From the NCBI GenBank assembly GCA_021797525.1, contig JAJZZQ010000069.1, positions 1-28,821 on the forward strand: DNA of 28,821 nucleotides, given 5' to 3'. The notes under the pieces were generated by a model. It ran no database searches. It saw only the letters and a program-made list of their open reading frames with translations, and was not told the origin of the DNA. Source of the stretch: Thermoplasmata archaeon (GTDB taxonomy: Archaea; Thermoplasmatota; Thermoplasmata; Thermoplasmatales; Thermoplasmataceae). Below, in pieces: positions 8,805-16,611 of this stretch. Positions within the stretch are counted from its first letter, which is position 1; each line of letters starts with the position of its first letter. The position numbers and the translations under genes are program-made.

Positions 8805-9632
8805 TTAGATCTTGACCAAATTGAATATAATTATCAGTACGAAGAAAACATATGACAATATTGAAAAAGAAAAAGCGCTGTTGAAAAGGTTTTTCTTTGT
8901 TCTGAGTTGCGATATTAAAAATGTTATAACCAATACAAGAAATAATAAAATAAGAAACACTATAACTTTCCCAGTGAATGTATAGGCAGAAAACCAGGAC
9001 ATTGCAGGTGTCAGGAAAGATGCAGAAAAAACTACTGCAACAATGAGTTCAACATAGAGAAGGTTTTTAAGGTTTACTCCAAGGAAGAAAAAGACCGTTG
9101 AGACACTGCTTTCAAAAATAGATATACCCATTATGAGCGCAACTACTATATTGAGGTCTGTGGAAAAATGAGGAATAAAAGCTCCAAGAAACTTGTAGGG
9201 TGTGAAAATGAAAAGTAATCCCTCCCAGGCTGATACAGTAAGGAAAATCTTGAAAAATGCTTTCAGTATGTCATTTTCGTAAACCTGGAAACCGGTCCTT
9301 TGAGTCGTCAGGGACCAATATATTTCTGCAGGAAAACCTGATTCAACAAAATGAAAGAGAAGCGAAAAGAAAAGATTACCCGATCCTGTTCTGGATAGAG
9401 TTGTTGAATAATCTGTAGAATTATTAATAATTCTCGGTTCAATGAATATCTGCCTCCACTTAAGTGGAGTAGATGGCCCAGTTTTAAAAAAAGCCTTATG
9501 CCATAAGAATTTTGGTCTCTCACTTCGGTTGAAAAGGTGAGTCAGTAAGAGATAGATTAGTATTGCAAGAATAGTTGCTGCAAGATATTGCTTAACAAAT
9601 AGCTCAAGGTTCTGGATGTGGAATACAATCAT
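8805..9632 (-). CDS. Polytopic membrane protein of unknown family, in secreted-protein cluster
   Basis: A 275-aa protein. A hydrophobic helix lies near the N-terminus (about 17-34), then about 85 residues of mixed character, then five hydrophobic segments (about 127-155, 160-190, 195-217, 222-244 and 250-275). The pattern loosely recalls Yip1-domain membrane proteins, but I see no diagnostic motif and do not assign a family. It is the last gene of a minus-strand trio, 21 bp after the second secreted protein, so it may help export, anchor or assemble those proteins. The start is ATG at 9630-9632. The gene is likely real; its function is unknown. Confidence 0.65.
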   Translation of the reverse strand: MIVFHIQNLELFVKQYLAATILAILIYLLLTHLFNRSERPKFLWHKAFFKTGPSTPLKWRQIFIEPRIINNSTDYSTTLSRTGSGNLFFSLLFHFVESGFPAEIYWSLTTQRTGFQVYENDILKAFFKIFLTVSAWEGLLFIFTPYKFLGAFIPHFSTDLNIVVALIMGISIFESSVSTVFFFLGVNLKNLLYVELIVAVVFSASFLTPAMSWFSAYTFTGKVIVFLILLFLVLVITFLISQLRTKKNLFNSAFSFSILSYVFFVLIIIFNLVKI

Positions 9633-9653
9633 TAGAAACCTCGCATCTCAATA

Positions 9654-10277
9654 TCATACTGCTTCAATCGTGAAAGAAAAGTTAGCATAGTAGCTCATAA
9701 CAGCATAGACTTTACCCTGATGTTGCATTTGAATATCAAAAAGGAGAACTATATCGGAGTGGTATACATTGGAACCGCTGAGACTTCCAGTTACAGCAGA
9801 GATATCAAGTTTCAATGGACTGGTAGAATTTGTCCTGAATTGAAGGTCACTTCCAGTCATCTGACTATTTGCATAATAATACAACCGGGAGAAGTTTCCA
9901 TTCTGGTTTGAATAAATTGACAGTGTTTTGAAATTATTGAGGTTTTTCTCAGATATTTCACTCACTTCAATAATGAACTCATTAACACCGGCGCTCGCAA
10001 CCTGACCAGCACTGGTAAAGTTTGCTGTGCTACCAGACTTGTAATATGGAACAGTTCCAGTAAAATTGAGTATGGAGCCGTACTTGTTAACACCTACATT
10101 CGAGACAGATGTTTCGGATGTATTGTTGAAATAAACGGGCCCCTTTGTATCAGAAAAATTAAGGTGAATTCCGTTGTTAATGTATACCTGCCCAAAGGAA
10201 GCCGGGATGAGGAAAATTGCCAGAATTATGAGGGATATGGAGATTATTTTTCCGTATTTCCTCACTCTTTCAGCCAT
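9654..10277 (-). CDS. Secreted beta-rich protein B, paralogous to the upstream gene product
   Basis: A 207-aa protein with a basic N-terminus and signal helix (IISISLIILAIFLIPASFG), probably cleaved before QVYINNGI. The mature part is rich in Ser, Thr, Asn and Gly, has no Cys, and carries several N-glycosylation sequons. The mature N-terminus (VYINNGIHLNF, then PVYFNN) matches the upstream neighbour (VIVNNGISVEL, then AVYLAKG), and both end in an aromatic beta strand. The two are probably paralogs. The overall pattern resembles camelysin/TasA-type or DUF1102-like archaeal surface proteins that build filaments; this is inference. The start is ATG at 10275-10277, 21 bp after the upstream stop. 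Confidence 0.7.
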   Translation of the reverse strand: MAERVRKYGKIISISLIILAIFLIPASFGQVYINNGIHLNFSDTKGPVYFNNTSETSVSNVGVNKYGSILNFTGTVPYYKSGSTANFTSAGQVASAGVNEFIIEVSEISEKNLNNFKTLSIYSNQNGNFSRLYYYANSQMTGSDLQFRTNSTSPLKLDISAVTGSLSGSNVYHSDIVLLFDIQMQHQGKVYAVMSYYANFSFTIEAV

Positions 10278-10298
10278 CTTAACCTCATTCTAACTGGA

Positions 10299-10853
10299 TT
10301 AACCTATCACATTATACTGGAAATGGAGGCTAGCCTGCCCTGCTGACATCTGCCCCGACATAACAAAGGCAAAGTAGCCTGCAACACCAGAGCTTGTCAG
10401 ATGTATAGATGAAGTGGTTATCTGTGTGCTTCCCGAGTTTTGAAGAATGACCGTTCCGCTTGGTTGATAATTGCTATAACTAATCGGAGATGTTGAGAAA
10501 TAAAGAGTAACACCTGAGGGCAGCGTTCCATTAATGTAAATCATAACTGGCGCGTTGGATGAGGTATTGTTAACTACTTCCAGCACATTAGTAACAGTAA
10601 CATTTCCAGAGCCTGGTATGGTGTTAAGATAGATGGACATGTTTGTGTACCTTGAATTGTTGCCAGTAATTCCGAAGAAATTGGATGTATTTGCTGATGC
10701 ATATCCGGGGCCTTTCGCAAGGTAAACCGCATTGGAATTTGTGGTATGAAGCTCAACACTGATTCCATTGTTAACTATAACTGCAGCTGTTGTAACCACA
10801 GGAAGCATAAGAGCCAGAGCCAGAACTCCAACTATGACAAATTGTTTTTTCAC
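10299..10853 (-). CDS. Secreted beta-rich protein A (filament-subunit-like)
   Basis: A 184-aa protein with a classical signal peptide (MKKQFVIVGVLALALMLPVV, likely cut after TTA-A). The mature domain has about 160 residues, dominated by Ser, Thr, Asn, Val and Gly, with many sequons (NTS, NNS, NMS, NNT, NGT) and no Cys. It shares the start of its mature domain with the next gene product. It is the first gene of the trio. A TATA-like TTAAATAAAT on the minus strand lies about 23-27 bp upstream, consistent with leaderless expression from ATG 10851-10853. It could be a pilin-like or TasA-like subunit, or simply a cell-surface protein. It lacks the class III (archaellin/type IV pilin) signal sequence. 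Confidence 0.72.
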   Translation of the reverse strand: MKKQFVIVGVLALALMLPVVTTAAVIVNNGISVELHTTNSNAVYLAKGPGYASANTSNFFGITGNNSRYTNMSIYLNTIPGSGNVTVTNVLEVVNNTSSNAPVMIYINGTLPSGVTLYFSTSPISYSNYQPSGTVILQNSGSTQITTSSIHLTSSGVAGYFAFVMSGQMSAGQASLHFQYNVIG

Positions 10854-10922
10854 AATCCGATATAATAATTATTTATTTAATAGTTGTTAGATATAAAATA
10901 CATAAATTGTTTTACATTGTCT

Positions 10923-10938
10923 GACAGATAGTTCTGTC
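10923..10938. repeat. Perfect inverted repeat GACAGA-N4-TCTGTC
   Basis: Six-base arms GACAGA and TCTGTC flank TAGT. The palindrome lies 9 bp upstream of a plus-strand TATA-like element (TTTATATAGTATAAA, from 10947) and about 70 bp upstream of the minus-strand trio. Its size fits an operator for a dimeric winged-helix regulator. A further CTGTC occurs just after the TATA box. No regulator gene is adjacent. Confidence 0.4.
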
Positions 10939-11290
10939 CGTTTCATTTATATAGTATAAACTGTCTTCTATAATAACAGGGCATCTCATGTTTTAGCAAA
11001 CGACGGTTTTCACTGTCCTCCTTTACCTATTTTCCAATTATTTGATGAATAAGGGCATGGATTGTATGTAATGATATTCACGCCTATTGCCATATTTATT
11101 CAATTGTTCTGTACCTGTAAGCGATTGCCTGGTATAGTCCACTAATGTGAAATAGTTGGTAAGATTTGGCAAACCGATGATTCAATGAAAGTTGAAACAC
11201 CCCATATAATAAGTAAAATTTCAATTGAATTAGCAATTAATGATTCCTGTTGCTGGACGTAATTGAATCTCAATACTATCCATGAAAAGG

Positions 11291-11300
11291 TAATATTAAT
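11291..11300 (+). promoter_or_regulatory. TATA-like element of the mevalonate-type operon
   Basis: TAATATTAAT preceded by purine-rich GAAAAGG (BRE-like) is centred about 25 bp before ATG 11320. This predicts a leaderless mRNA for the first gene and a four-gene transcript onward to 14354. Confidence 0.5.
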
Positions 11301-11319
11301 CTTCTAAGATACTGATATT

Positions 11320-11931
11320 ATGGATGAACTTGAAAGATCAAGGTTAGATCCAATTCCTGATCCTGATGAGGTATCTGTAATTTTTATCAACTACACAATT
11401 GAGAATTTCGCAGACAGTTTCAGTAAAATGGAGAACGTTACTGCAATGGACTACCTAATACCAAAGATTGAGGAATCAGGAATTGAATCGCAATACGTTT
11501 TTACCAGGGCCGGTGGAATGGGCGGCAATAAATCTATAGTAAATTATCTGGAGCGCAAGAATGAGCGAAGGAGAAGAAATATGGCTCCACAGTCTAAGAT
11601 GGACGCCAGATTCATAAGTGAGTTTTCTAATTATCTTCCCGAACAGAACTCTCCAATATTTGTTAGCGAAATTTCAGATATTTTTGGATCGGAAGAACTT
11701 GCAGAAAAACTTAGGAAATCTGGACGAGATTATATATTCCTATGCGGTTATTTTGTTGAGAGAGAAATATATCACAACGTGATTACATGTCTGGACAATG
11801 GGTTTTTTCCATTTGTGATATCTGACGCTGTTTCCACTTACTCAGAGAGAGTATTTTATGGCTCTCTTGATTTACTTTCTCAGATAGCGGAGGTTATCGA
11901 CACCAGGGATTTGATGAAAAAATGGGGATAG
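11320..11931 (+). CDS. Isochorismatase-fold protein lacking catalytic residues
   Basis: A 203-aa protein with the order of elements of the isochorismatase/cysteine hydrolase superfamily. These are the first strand VSVIFINY, the helix and strand leading to YVFTR, then SPIFVSEISDIFGSEELAEKLRKSG, IFLCGY and GFFPFVISDAVSTYSERV. The usual Asp of the first strand appears as Asn (FINY), the position of the catalytic Lys reads SEISD, and the nucleophile region after the Gly (GYFVEREIY) has no Cys. It is therefore probably a pseudoenzyme or binds a ligand differently. Its gene overlaps the following kinase gene by 10 bp, so it is translated with the isoprenoid enzymes and may regulate or scaffold them. 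The fold call is moderate and the function unknown. Confidence 0.6.
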   Translation: MDELERSRLDPIPDPDEVSVIFINYTIENFADSFSKMENVTAMDYLIPKIEESGIESQYVFTRAGGMGGNKSIVNYLERKNERRRRNMAPQSKMDARFISEFSNYLPEQNSPIFVSEISDIFGSEELAEKLRKSGRDYIFLCGYFVEREIYHNVITCLDNGFFPFVISDAVSTYSERVFYGSLDLLSQIAEVIDTRDLMKKWG

Positions 11932-12536
11932 ATAGAAAGGCCAGAATAATACTCATTGGAGGTATTCCAGGGGTAGGAAAGTCAAGCATTTCAGGGTACA
12001 TTGCTTTTAAGTTGGGAGTTAATATTGTATTGTCTGGCGATTATCTAAGGGAGTTTGCCAGACCTCTGTTGCATGGAGAGGAGGGGAGGATACTCAATTA
12101 CAGCGTTTACGAGACCTGGAAACAATTTGGGGAGTTTAGCAGGGAGAATGTGCTGAAAGGTTTCCAGGAACAGGGACGAATAATAAACAGAGGTATAGAG
12201 GCGGTACTTCGGAGGGCTATAAATAATGGGGAACCTCTGATACTTGAAACTCTCTATTTCTTACCAGAGTATATCAATAGTGATATTCTAAAGAAAATAA
12301 TTCCACTATACATTCAGATTTCAGACCAGTCGGTGAATGCCAAAAGGTTACTTCAGAGAACTCAATATACTCATTTCCATTCATCTGGAGACCGGCTTGC
12401 CGAACAGCTTCCAGTATACGGAATTATAAGAGATTATTCAGTGGATCAGTGCAGAAAACATTCTATAAAGGTGTTTGACAATCTTGATTTCACTCAGACC
12501 AGAGATGAAATACTGAATTACTGCAGTGGTGAATGA
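11922..12536 (+). CDS. Probable mevalonate-3-phosphate 5-kinase (2-phosphoglycerate-kinase-like P-loop kinase)
   Basis: A 204-aa P-loop kinase. Walker A is GIPGVGKS (residues 14-21). A LSGDYLREFARPLL segment after it resembles the substrate region of 2-phosphoglycerate kinases. PLILETLYFLPEY looks like the Walker B region with its following strand, and a basic lid-like region (RLLQRTQYTHFHSSGDRL) lies near residues 143-160. Thermoplasmatales lack the classical phosphomevalonate route and use a kinase of this family to convert mevalonate 3-phosphate to mevalonate 3,5-bisphosphate. The next gene is a decarboxylase of that route, which supports the assignment over 2-phosphoglycerate kinase. ATG 11922 overlaps the preceding gene by 10 bp. 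Confidence 0.65.
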   Translation: MGIDRKARIILIGGIPGVGKSSISGYIAFKLGVNIVLSGDYLREFARPLLHGEEGRILNYSVYETWKQFGEFSRENVLKGFQEQGRIINRGIEAVLRRAINNGEPLILETLYFLPEYINSDILKKIIPLYIQISDQSVNAKRLLQRTQYTHFHSSGDRLAEQLPVYGIIRDYSVDQCRKHSIKVFDNLDFTQTRDEILNYCSGE

Positions 12537-12537
12537 G

Positions 12538-13635
12538 ATGGCTGATCTAAGGGAAAGAGGAATAAAACTCCAGGAAAGGTTATTTTCAATGGGCCTTATG
12601 GATGAGATCATTACAGACTTCATTGCGGAACCAGTTGATACTATATCCTATGGAGCAGGTTACCCGATAACAGGTCTTGAGAAATTCCTTGGATATTTTG
12701 ATGATGTTCTCAATATTGCCAACTTTCCATCTATTTCAGTAACAACTGATTTTTCTTTAGCAATGGCTGCCTGCAGGTACGAGGAACAACCAGGAAAAGA
12801 TAAAGTTATCTTTGATGGCAAGAATGAAGGGACGTTCCTGAGGAAGGCATCAAAAGCCCTTGAGATATTCAAAGCCCGTTATGGAATAACTGGTTCGTAT
12901 ACTTTTTACATCAAAAGGTACCGAAGGTATAAGGAGGCCAAAGGGCTTGGAGAGTCAGCAGCAGTTGCCTCGGCAGTGTCAAGGTCTCTGGTTGCATCAA
13001 CTTTTGGCAAAGGAGCGCTTCAAAATATTTCGCTTGTGTCAAGGCTTGCCAGACTTGTTTCCGGGTCAGGAACAAGATCGGTCGCTGGGGGCCTTTCGAT
13101 GTGGCTTTCATATCCGTACATGAGAGAGGAATACTGCTACGGATTTCCAATACGTCAAGACCTGTCTTCACTATGGTTTTCAGCCATCCCCATTAAATCA
13201 GTATGGGTAACGGATAGCGCACATAAACTGGCAAGATCATCTATATTTTATGATGAGTGGGCTTCGGATAAATTCAACCATATCTTTTCAGAACTTGAGA
13301 ATGGGTTCAATCTGCAGGAAATCCTCAGAAGGTCCACTGAGGATATGTACATGCTCAATTCCATAATACTTTCAAGCGGTAATTTTATACATACTCCTTC
13401 GAGCCTTTCAATAATATCCATGCTCAAGAAATTCACTGCAAAGAATGAGGGTCTTTACTACACCTCAGATACAGGTCCAACCCTGGTGCTAATGTCAAAG
13501 TCCTCATCGCTTATAAGGCAGTTTCTTGAGGAAAATTCTATTGAGAATCATATTGATGGGAAATCATACGCAAGCGTACCTGAATGTTCAGAAGAATTCA
13601 AAAAAGAGAGCTCAGGTGCAATCCTTTCCGGGTGA
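12538..13635 (+). CDS. Probable mevalonate-3,5-bisphosphate decarboxylase (GHMP family)
   Basis: A 365-aa homolog of mevalonate diphosphate decarboxylase. Conserved elements are LEKFLGYF with K49 aligned to the invariant Lys of the KYWGK motif, NFPSISVTTDFS (N/P-x-S-I-S-V-T), GLGESAAVASA in place of the GHMP phosphate loop, SGSGTRSVAGG with the catalytic Arg at 180, and SDTGPT with Asp 311 in the DAGPN position. Mevalonate 3-kinase, the other Thermoplasma homolog, has lost the Asp/Lys pair. Its retention here argues for a decarboxylase that makes isopentenyl phosphate for archaeal lipids. ATG 12538 follows the upstream TGA directly, with GGTGA five bases before it; GTG at 12526 or 12529 is also possible. 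Confidence 0.72.
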   Translation: MADLRERGIKLQERLFSMGLMDEIITDFIAEPVDTISYGAGYPITGLEKFLGYFDDVLNIANFPSISVTTDFSLAMAACRYEEQPGKDKVIFDGKNEGTFLRKASKALEIFKARYGITGSYTFYIKRYRRYKEAKGLGESAAVASAVSRSLVASTFGKGALQNISLVSRLARLVSGSGTRSVAGGLSMWLSYPYMREEYCYGFPIRQDLSSLWFSAIPIKSVWVTDSAHKLARSSIFYDEWASDKFNHIFSELENGFNLQEILRRSTEDMYMLNSIILSSGNFIHTPSSLSIISMLKKFTAKNEGLYYTSDTGPTLVLMSKSSSLIRQFLEENSIENHIDGKSYASVPECSEEFKKESSGAILSG

Positions 13636-14354
13636 TTCTTCTGTCTGATATTCCTGCACTGAAAGAAAGTCTGTTCAAGGACATCCCTGCCCTTGATCCC
13701 GTTGTAATAAGAAAAGTAAGGGAGACATTTGGAATTCAGGGTGTCGCCGACTTTGATCCGGAAGGGGACAGCAAGTCCAGAAGCATTCCGTGGAAAACAA
13801 TCTCAGCCTCTGTCCTTACAAGGGACGGATATTCATGCAGAGTTTGCGGCAAAAGCAGCATTGAACCTGTAAATAGTTCAACAGGATACCACAAGGTACA
13901 TTTCGGGCTGGAAGTTCACCACATAATACCGAGAAAAGACGGAGGAAGTGACAGTTTCCAGAATCTGATAACGCTCTGCGAGGACTGCCACCATCGAACA
14001 TTTTCTAATGGCTATTCCGGTGTTCCTATTATACCGGATGACGCCAGCCTCTATAGATATGAGAGAATCATAAATCTGGCCGTGCCTTCAGACCTGATTG
14101 ACAGCGATATGAGAATTATGAAAGCCATTCTCCCAAATCACCAGAGGTCTGAAAGGGGAGAAATAATTCCATTTGAAGGTACCGGAATACAGATTTTATT
14201 TTCGGAATTCTCGCTTGAAGATTACCGGCAGTTTGTCCGGTATGCCGATCCAATTGTGCATATCGGAGATTATGTCACATATATTGTAAATTCACAGGCC
14301 GGAAAGATGAAAATTCGCTTCCTTAAGGATAAGTCTGGAAATCTGCTGGCTTAA
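13632..14354 (+). CDS. HNH-endonuclease-domain protein
   Basis: A 240-aa protein. An HNH domain occupies about residues 60-125: RDGYSCRVCG (zinc Cys 69 and 72), LEVHHIIPRKDGGSDSFQNL (His 96-97, Asn 111) and LCEDCHH (Cys 116 and 119, His 120). All expected catalytic and zinc residues are present. The flanks (about 1-58 and 130-240) are not recognised. I chose GTG 13632 because it overlaps the TGA of the decarboxylase (GTGA), suggesting coupled translation; an in-frame start at 13584 would overlap that gene by 52 bp. It is the fourth gene of the operon, which is odd for a nuclease. A role in DNA repair or defence is possible but unproven. The stop shares TTAA with the convergent oxidoreductase gene. 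Confidence 0.78.
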   Translation: MILLSDIPALKESLFKDIPALDPVVIRKVRETFGIQGVADFDPEGDSKSRSIPWKTISASVLTRDGYSCRVCGKSSIEPVNSSTGYHKVHFGLEVHHIIPRKDGGSDSFQNLITLCEDCHHRTFSNGYSGVPIIPDDASLYRYERIINLAVPSDLIDSDMRIMKAILPNHQRSERGEIIPFEGTGIQILFSEFSLEDYRQFVRYADPIVHIGDYVTYIVNSQAGKMKIRFLKDKSGNLLA

Positions 14355-15622
14355 AGCACTATTTCCTCATTAAGCGTAGTTCTTTTGTAAAGTCCCGTCT
14401 GTTCTGTTATATAGGAGGTACCATCAAAAAGTTTAACCTCATTTTTTCCTGAAAGTATTGCTTCCACATTTCTTCCAATTCCATCCCCTTTCAGTATACC
14501 GCTCCCGCTTGTCCCGGTTGCAACAATTAGATTCAGATCCCTGAAAATATATGGGGATTTGTCTATTGTATTATATGAATAATAACCCGCCCAGCTGCCC
14601 GTTAGTTTAGCATCAGAAAGGTCAGGATAATATGCGGAAATGATCTGCATAAGGCTTTTTTCGAAAAAATCCCTTTCAGGTTGAGGGTCTTCCTCGAGAT
14701 CGAAATTTCGGTTGAAGTCATCTGCAACCCCTACCCAGATTGATTTGAACTTTGGCGCTGGCCTGAGATATGCCGCCCTGAATGGAAGAATCGTGAAGGG
14801 AATAACATGCTGTTCATTGTATTTCCAACCGTATAATATCTTTTCCACAGCAGGGCCAGAGAGCTGGAAAATCTGTCTCTTCTTTGGCCTTATGTGGCTG
14901 TCAATTCCTGTGTTGTCCAGAAGTTTTGTAGCCCATACATCTGTTGCGCAGACATAAGTATCTGCATGCAAGGTGCCTCTATTTGTCTGCAGGTCCCCTA
15001 TTATCTTATCCTGCCAGAGGAAAGGCTCTCCGGGGAAATCAATTTTTTTGACAGGCGCCAGAGTGAACTCACTCAGTTCAGTGCGGAACATAAATTCTAC
15101 TCCTAGTTTCTTTGACTCCTCAAAGTAATACTGGGATATGAGCTCAGGTTCAACAGTTCCGCAGTTTTCTCCAAGAACCGCTTCATCAACATTGCTGAGG
15201 CCCATCAGATTTACAAGTTCGCTATCAGGATGTGCCCTCAGTCCAGGAAATGTAGCGATCTCATCATCCTCGAAGAACCTTATTTTTGTCTTAGAGGCAA
15301 GTTTTCTCAGTATATGGGTTCTTCTATCGCCAGACCTCAGAAGGAAGAGGTAGCCGACCATGCTCAATCCAATGTCATTACCATGGCTGTTAAGGTATTT
15401 GTAGAATTCAATGGTGGAATGTGAAAGCTTAAAATTTACTTCTTCCGAGAACAGGTCTCTTATTGAAGCTGCACTTTTGGCAGTATTTCCCTGCGCATAT
15501 GTGTTGGCCCGGTCTATTACCAGAACTTCCATATCCGGGTTGTTCTTCTTAATGTGATACGCTGAACTGAGCCCAACTATTCCAGCTCCAACTATGATAA
15601 CGTCAAATCTGTTCCCTGCCAT
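14351..15622 (-). CDS. FAD-dependent oxidoreductase, DAO (glycine/D-amino acid oxidase) family
   Basis: A 423-aa flavoenzyme. The N-terminal Rossmann motif VIIVGAGIVGLSSAYH has the G-x-G-x-x-G fingerprint at residues 12-17, and the strand MEVLVIDRA has the ribose-binding acidic residue (Asp 37). The mid region with FEDDEIATFPGL and GTVEPELISQYYFEESKKLGV is typical for DAO proteins. The C-terminal ATGTSGSGILKGDGIGRNVEAIL is the second flavin-contact motif. Substrates of the family include sarcosine, proline, glycine, D-amino acids and glycerol 3-phosphate; the one here is not predictable. The start is ATG at 15620-15622. The gene follows the cysteine synthase by 29 bp on the same strand, so the two are probably one transcript. 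Confidence 0.85.
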   Translation of the reverse strand: MAGNRFDVIIVGAGIVGLSSAYHIKKNNPDMEVLVIDRANTYAQGNTAKSAASIRDLFSEEVNFKLSHSTIEFYKYLNSHGNDIGLSMVGYLFLLRSGDRRTHILRKLASKTKIRFFEDDEIATFPGLRAHPDSELVNLMGLSNVDEAVLGENCGTVEPELISQYYFEESKKLGVEFMFRTELSEFTLAPVKKIDFPGEPFLWQDKIIGDLQTNRGTLHADTYVCATDVWATKLLDNTGIDSHIRPKKRQIFQLSGPAVEKILYGWKYNEQHVIPFTILPFRAAYLRPAPKFKSIWVGVADDFNRNFDLEEDPQPERDFFEKSLMQIISAYYPDLSDAKLTGSWAGYYSYNTIDKSPYIFRDLNLIVATGTSGSGILKGDGIGRNVEAILSGKNEVKLFDGTSYITEQTGLYKRTTLNEEIVL

Positions 15623-15651
15623 TATGGTAAAGTAAATATCCGGATATAAAT

Positions 15652-16611
15652 TTAGGCGATTTTTCTTGATTTTTCGGTAAAATAGTTACCAGAAAGATAC
15701 TTCATCCCGTTATCTGGAAGTATAACCACAATTCTTTTTCCAGAACCCATTTTTATTGATTTCTTTATTGCCACATTTAGTGCGCAGGAAGAACTCATTC
15801 CAAGAAGCAAACCTTCCCTTCTTGCAGCTTCCATCCCTGTCCTGAATGCTTCATCTCTATCGCTTTCGCTGAGCTCTATGAACTCATCAAACAGCGACAT
15901 GTCTACCCACTGAGAAGGATTCGGCTCCTTGGGGTTTCTTATTCCCTGAATTGCAACACCAAGTGCAGGAGTGACCCCAACCAGTTTTATTCCTGGAACA
16001 GACTCCTTAAGCTTTTTCCCAATGCCGTTAGATGTGCCCCCTGTGCCGACAGTACAGACCACCATATCGATTTTCCCCCCAGTCTGCCTGAGTATTTCCG
16101 AGGCTGTTCCATGGTAATGGGCAAACACATTGGCAGGGTTCCTGAATTGATCCATTGAAACATACTTTTCAGGGTTTTCATCTATAAGCCTGTTTTTAAG
16201 TTCTATTGCTCCTGCAGTACCTTTGTTTGCTGGGGTAAGTATAAGGTCTGCCCCATAAGCGCTGATTATCTTTTTTCTCTCCTGGCTGGCCGATTCCGAC
16301 ATAACTATGGTTACATGATAACCTTTATGGGCCCCAATCATGGCCAGGGCAATACCAGTATTTCCTGATGTGGCCTCTATAATGGTCTTCTCTCTAGTCA
16401 GTGTTCCGGAAGCCTCGGCAAACTCAATCATATAAAGGGCTACCCGGTCCTTAACTGAACCCCCTATATTGTACCATTCAAGTTTGGCAAGAATCTCCGC
16501 TCCTCCAGCAGGCGCCATTCTGTTAATTTTAAGGAGGGGAGTTGAACCTATGAGTTCAGTGATATCAGAGTAGTAGTTCTCCGTATTCATATAAGGGAAT
16601 ATAGCCGTCAT
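15652..16611 (-). CDS. Cysteine synthase-family PLP enzyme (O-acetyl/O-phosphoserine sulfhydrylase)
   Basis: A 319-aa fold-type II PLP enzyme. The Schiff-base Lys 54 is in GGSVKDR. The substrate loop TSGNTGIALA is at 81-90, and the phosphate-binding GTGGT is at 189-193. The length matches CysK/CysM. It makes cysteine from an activated serine and sulfide or another sulfur donor; acetylserine versus phosphoserine preference cannot be decided from sequence alone. There is no C-terminal CBS domain. The start is ATG 16609-16611 with a TATA-like TTTTTAA about 26 bp upstream; ATG 16588-16590 is an alternative. It is divergent from a sulfurtransferase gene, which points to a sulfur-metabolism locus. 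Confidence 0.88.
   Translation of the reverse strand: MTAIFPYMNTENYYSDITELIGSTPLLKINRMAPAGGAEILAKLEWYNIGGSVKDRVALYMIEFAEASGTLTREKTIIEATSGNTGIALAMIGAHKGYHVTIVMSESASQERKKIISAYGADLILTPANKGTAGAIELKNRLIDENPEKYVSMDQFRNPANVFAHYHGTASEILRQTGGKIDMVVCTVGTGGTSNGIGKKLKESVPGIKLVGVTPALGVAIQGIRNPKEPNPSQWVDMSLFDEFIELSESDRDEAFRTGMEAARREGLLLGMSSSCALNVAIKKSIKMGSGKRIVVILPDNGMKYLSGNYFTEKSRKIA

Larger units (their letters stand above)
10854..11319. other. Gene-poor divergent intergenic region with palindrome and extra promoter
   Basis: These 466 bp separate the secreted-protein trio from the mevalonate-type operon. The left end holds the promoter of the trio and the right end that of the operon (TAATATTAAT at 11291-11300). 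In between are a perfect palindrome at 10923-10938 and a strong TATA-like box at 10947-10956, which is too far from either gene. No ORF there has family resemblance. Confidence 0.5.
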
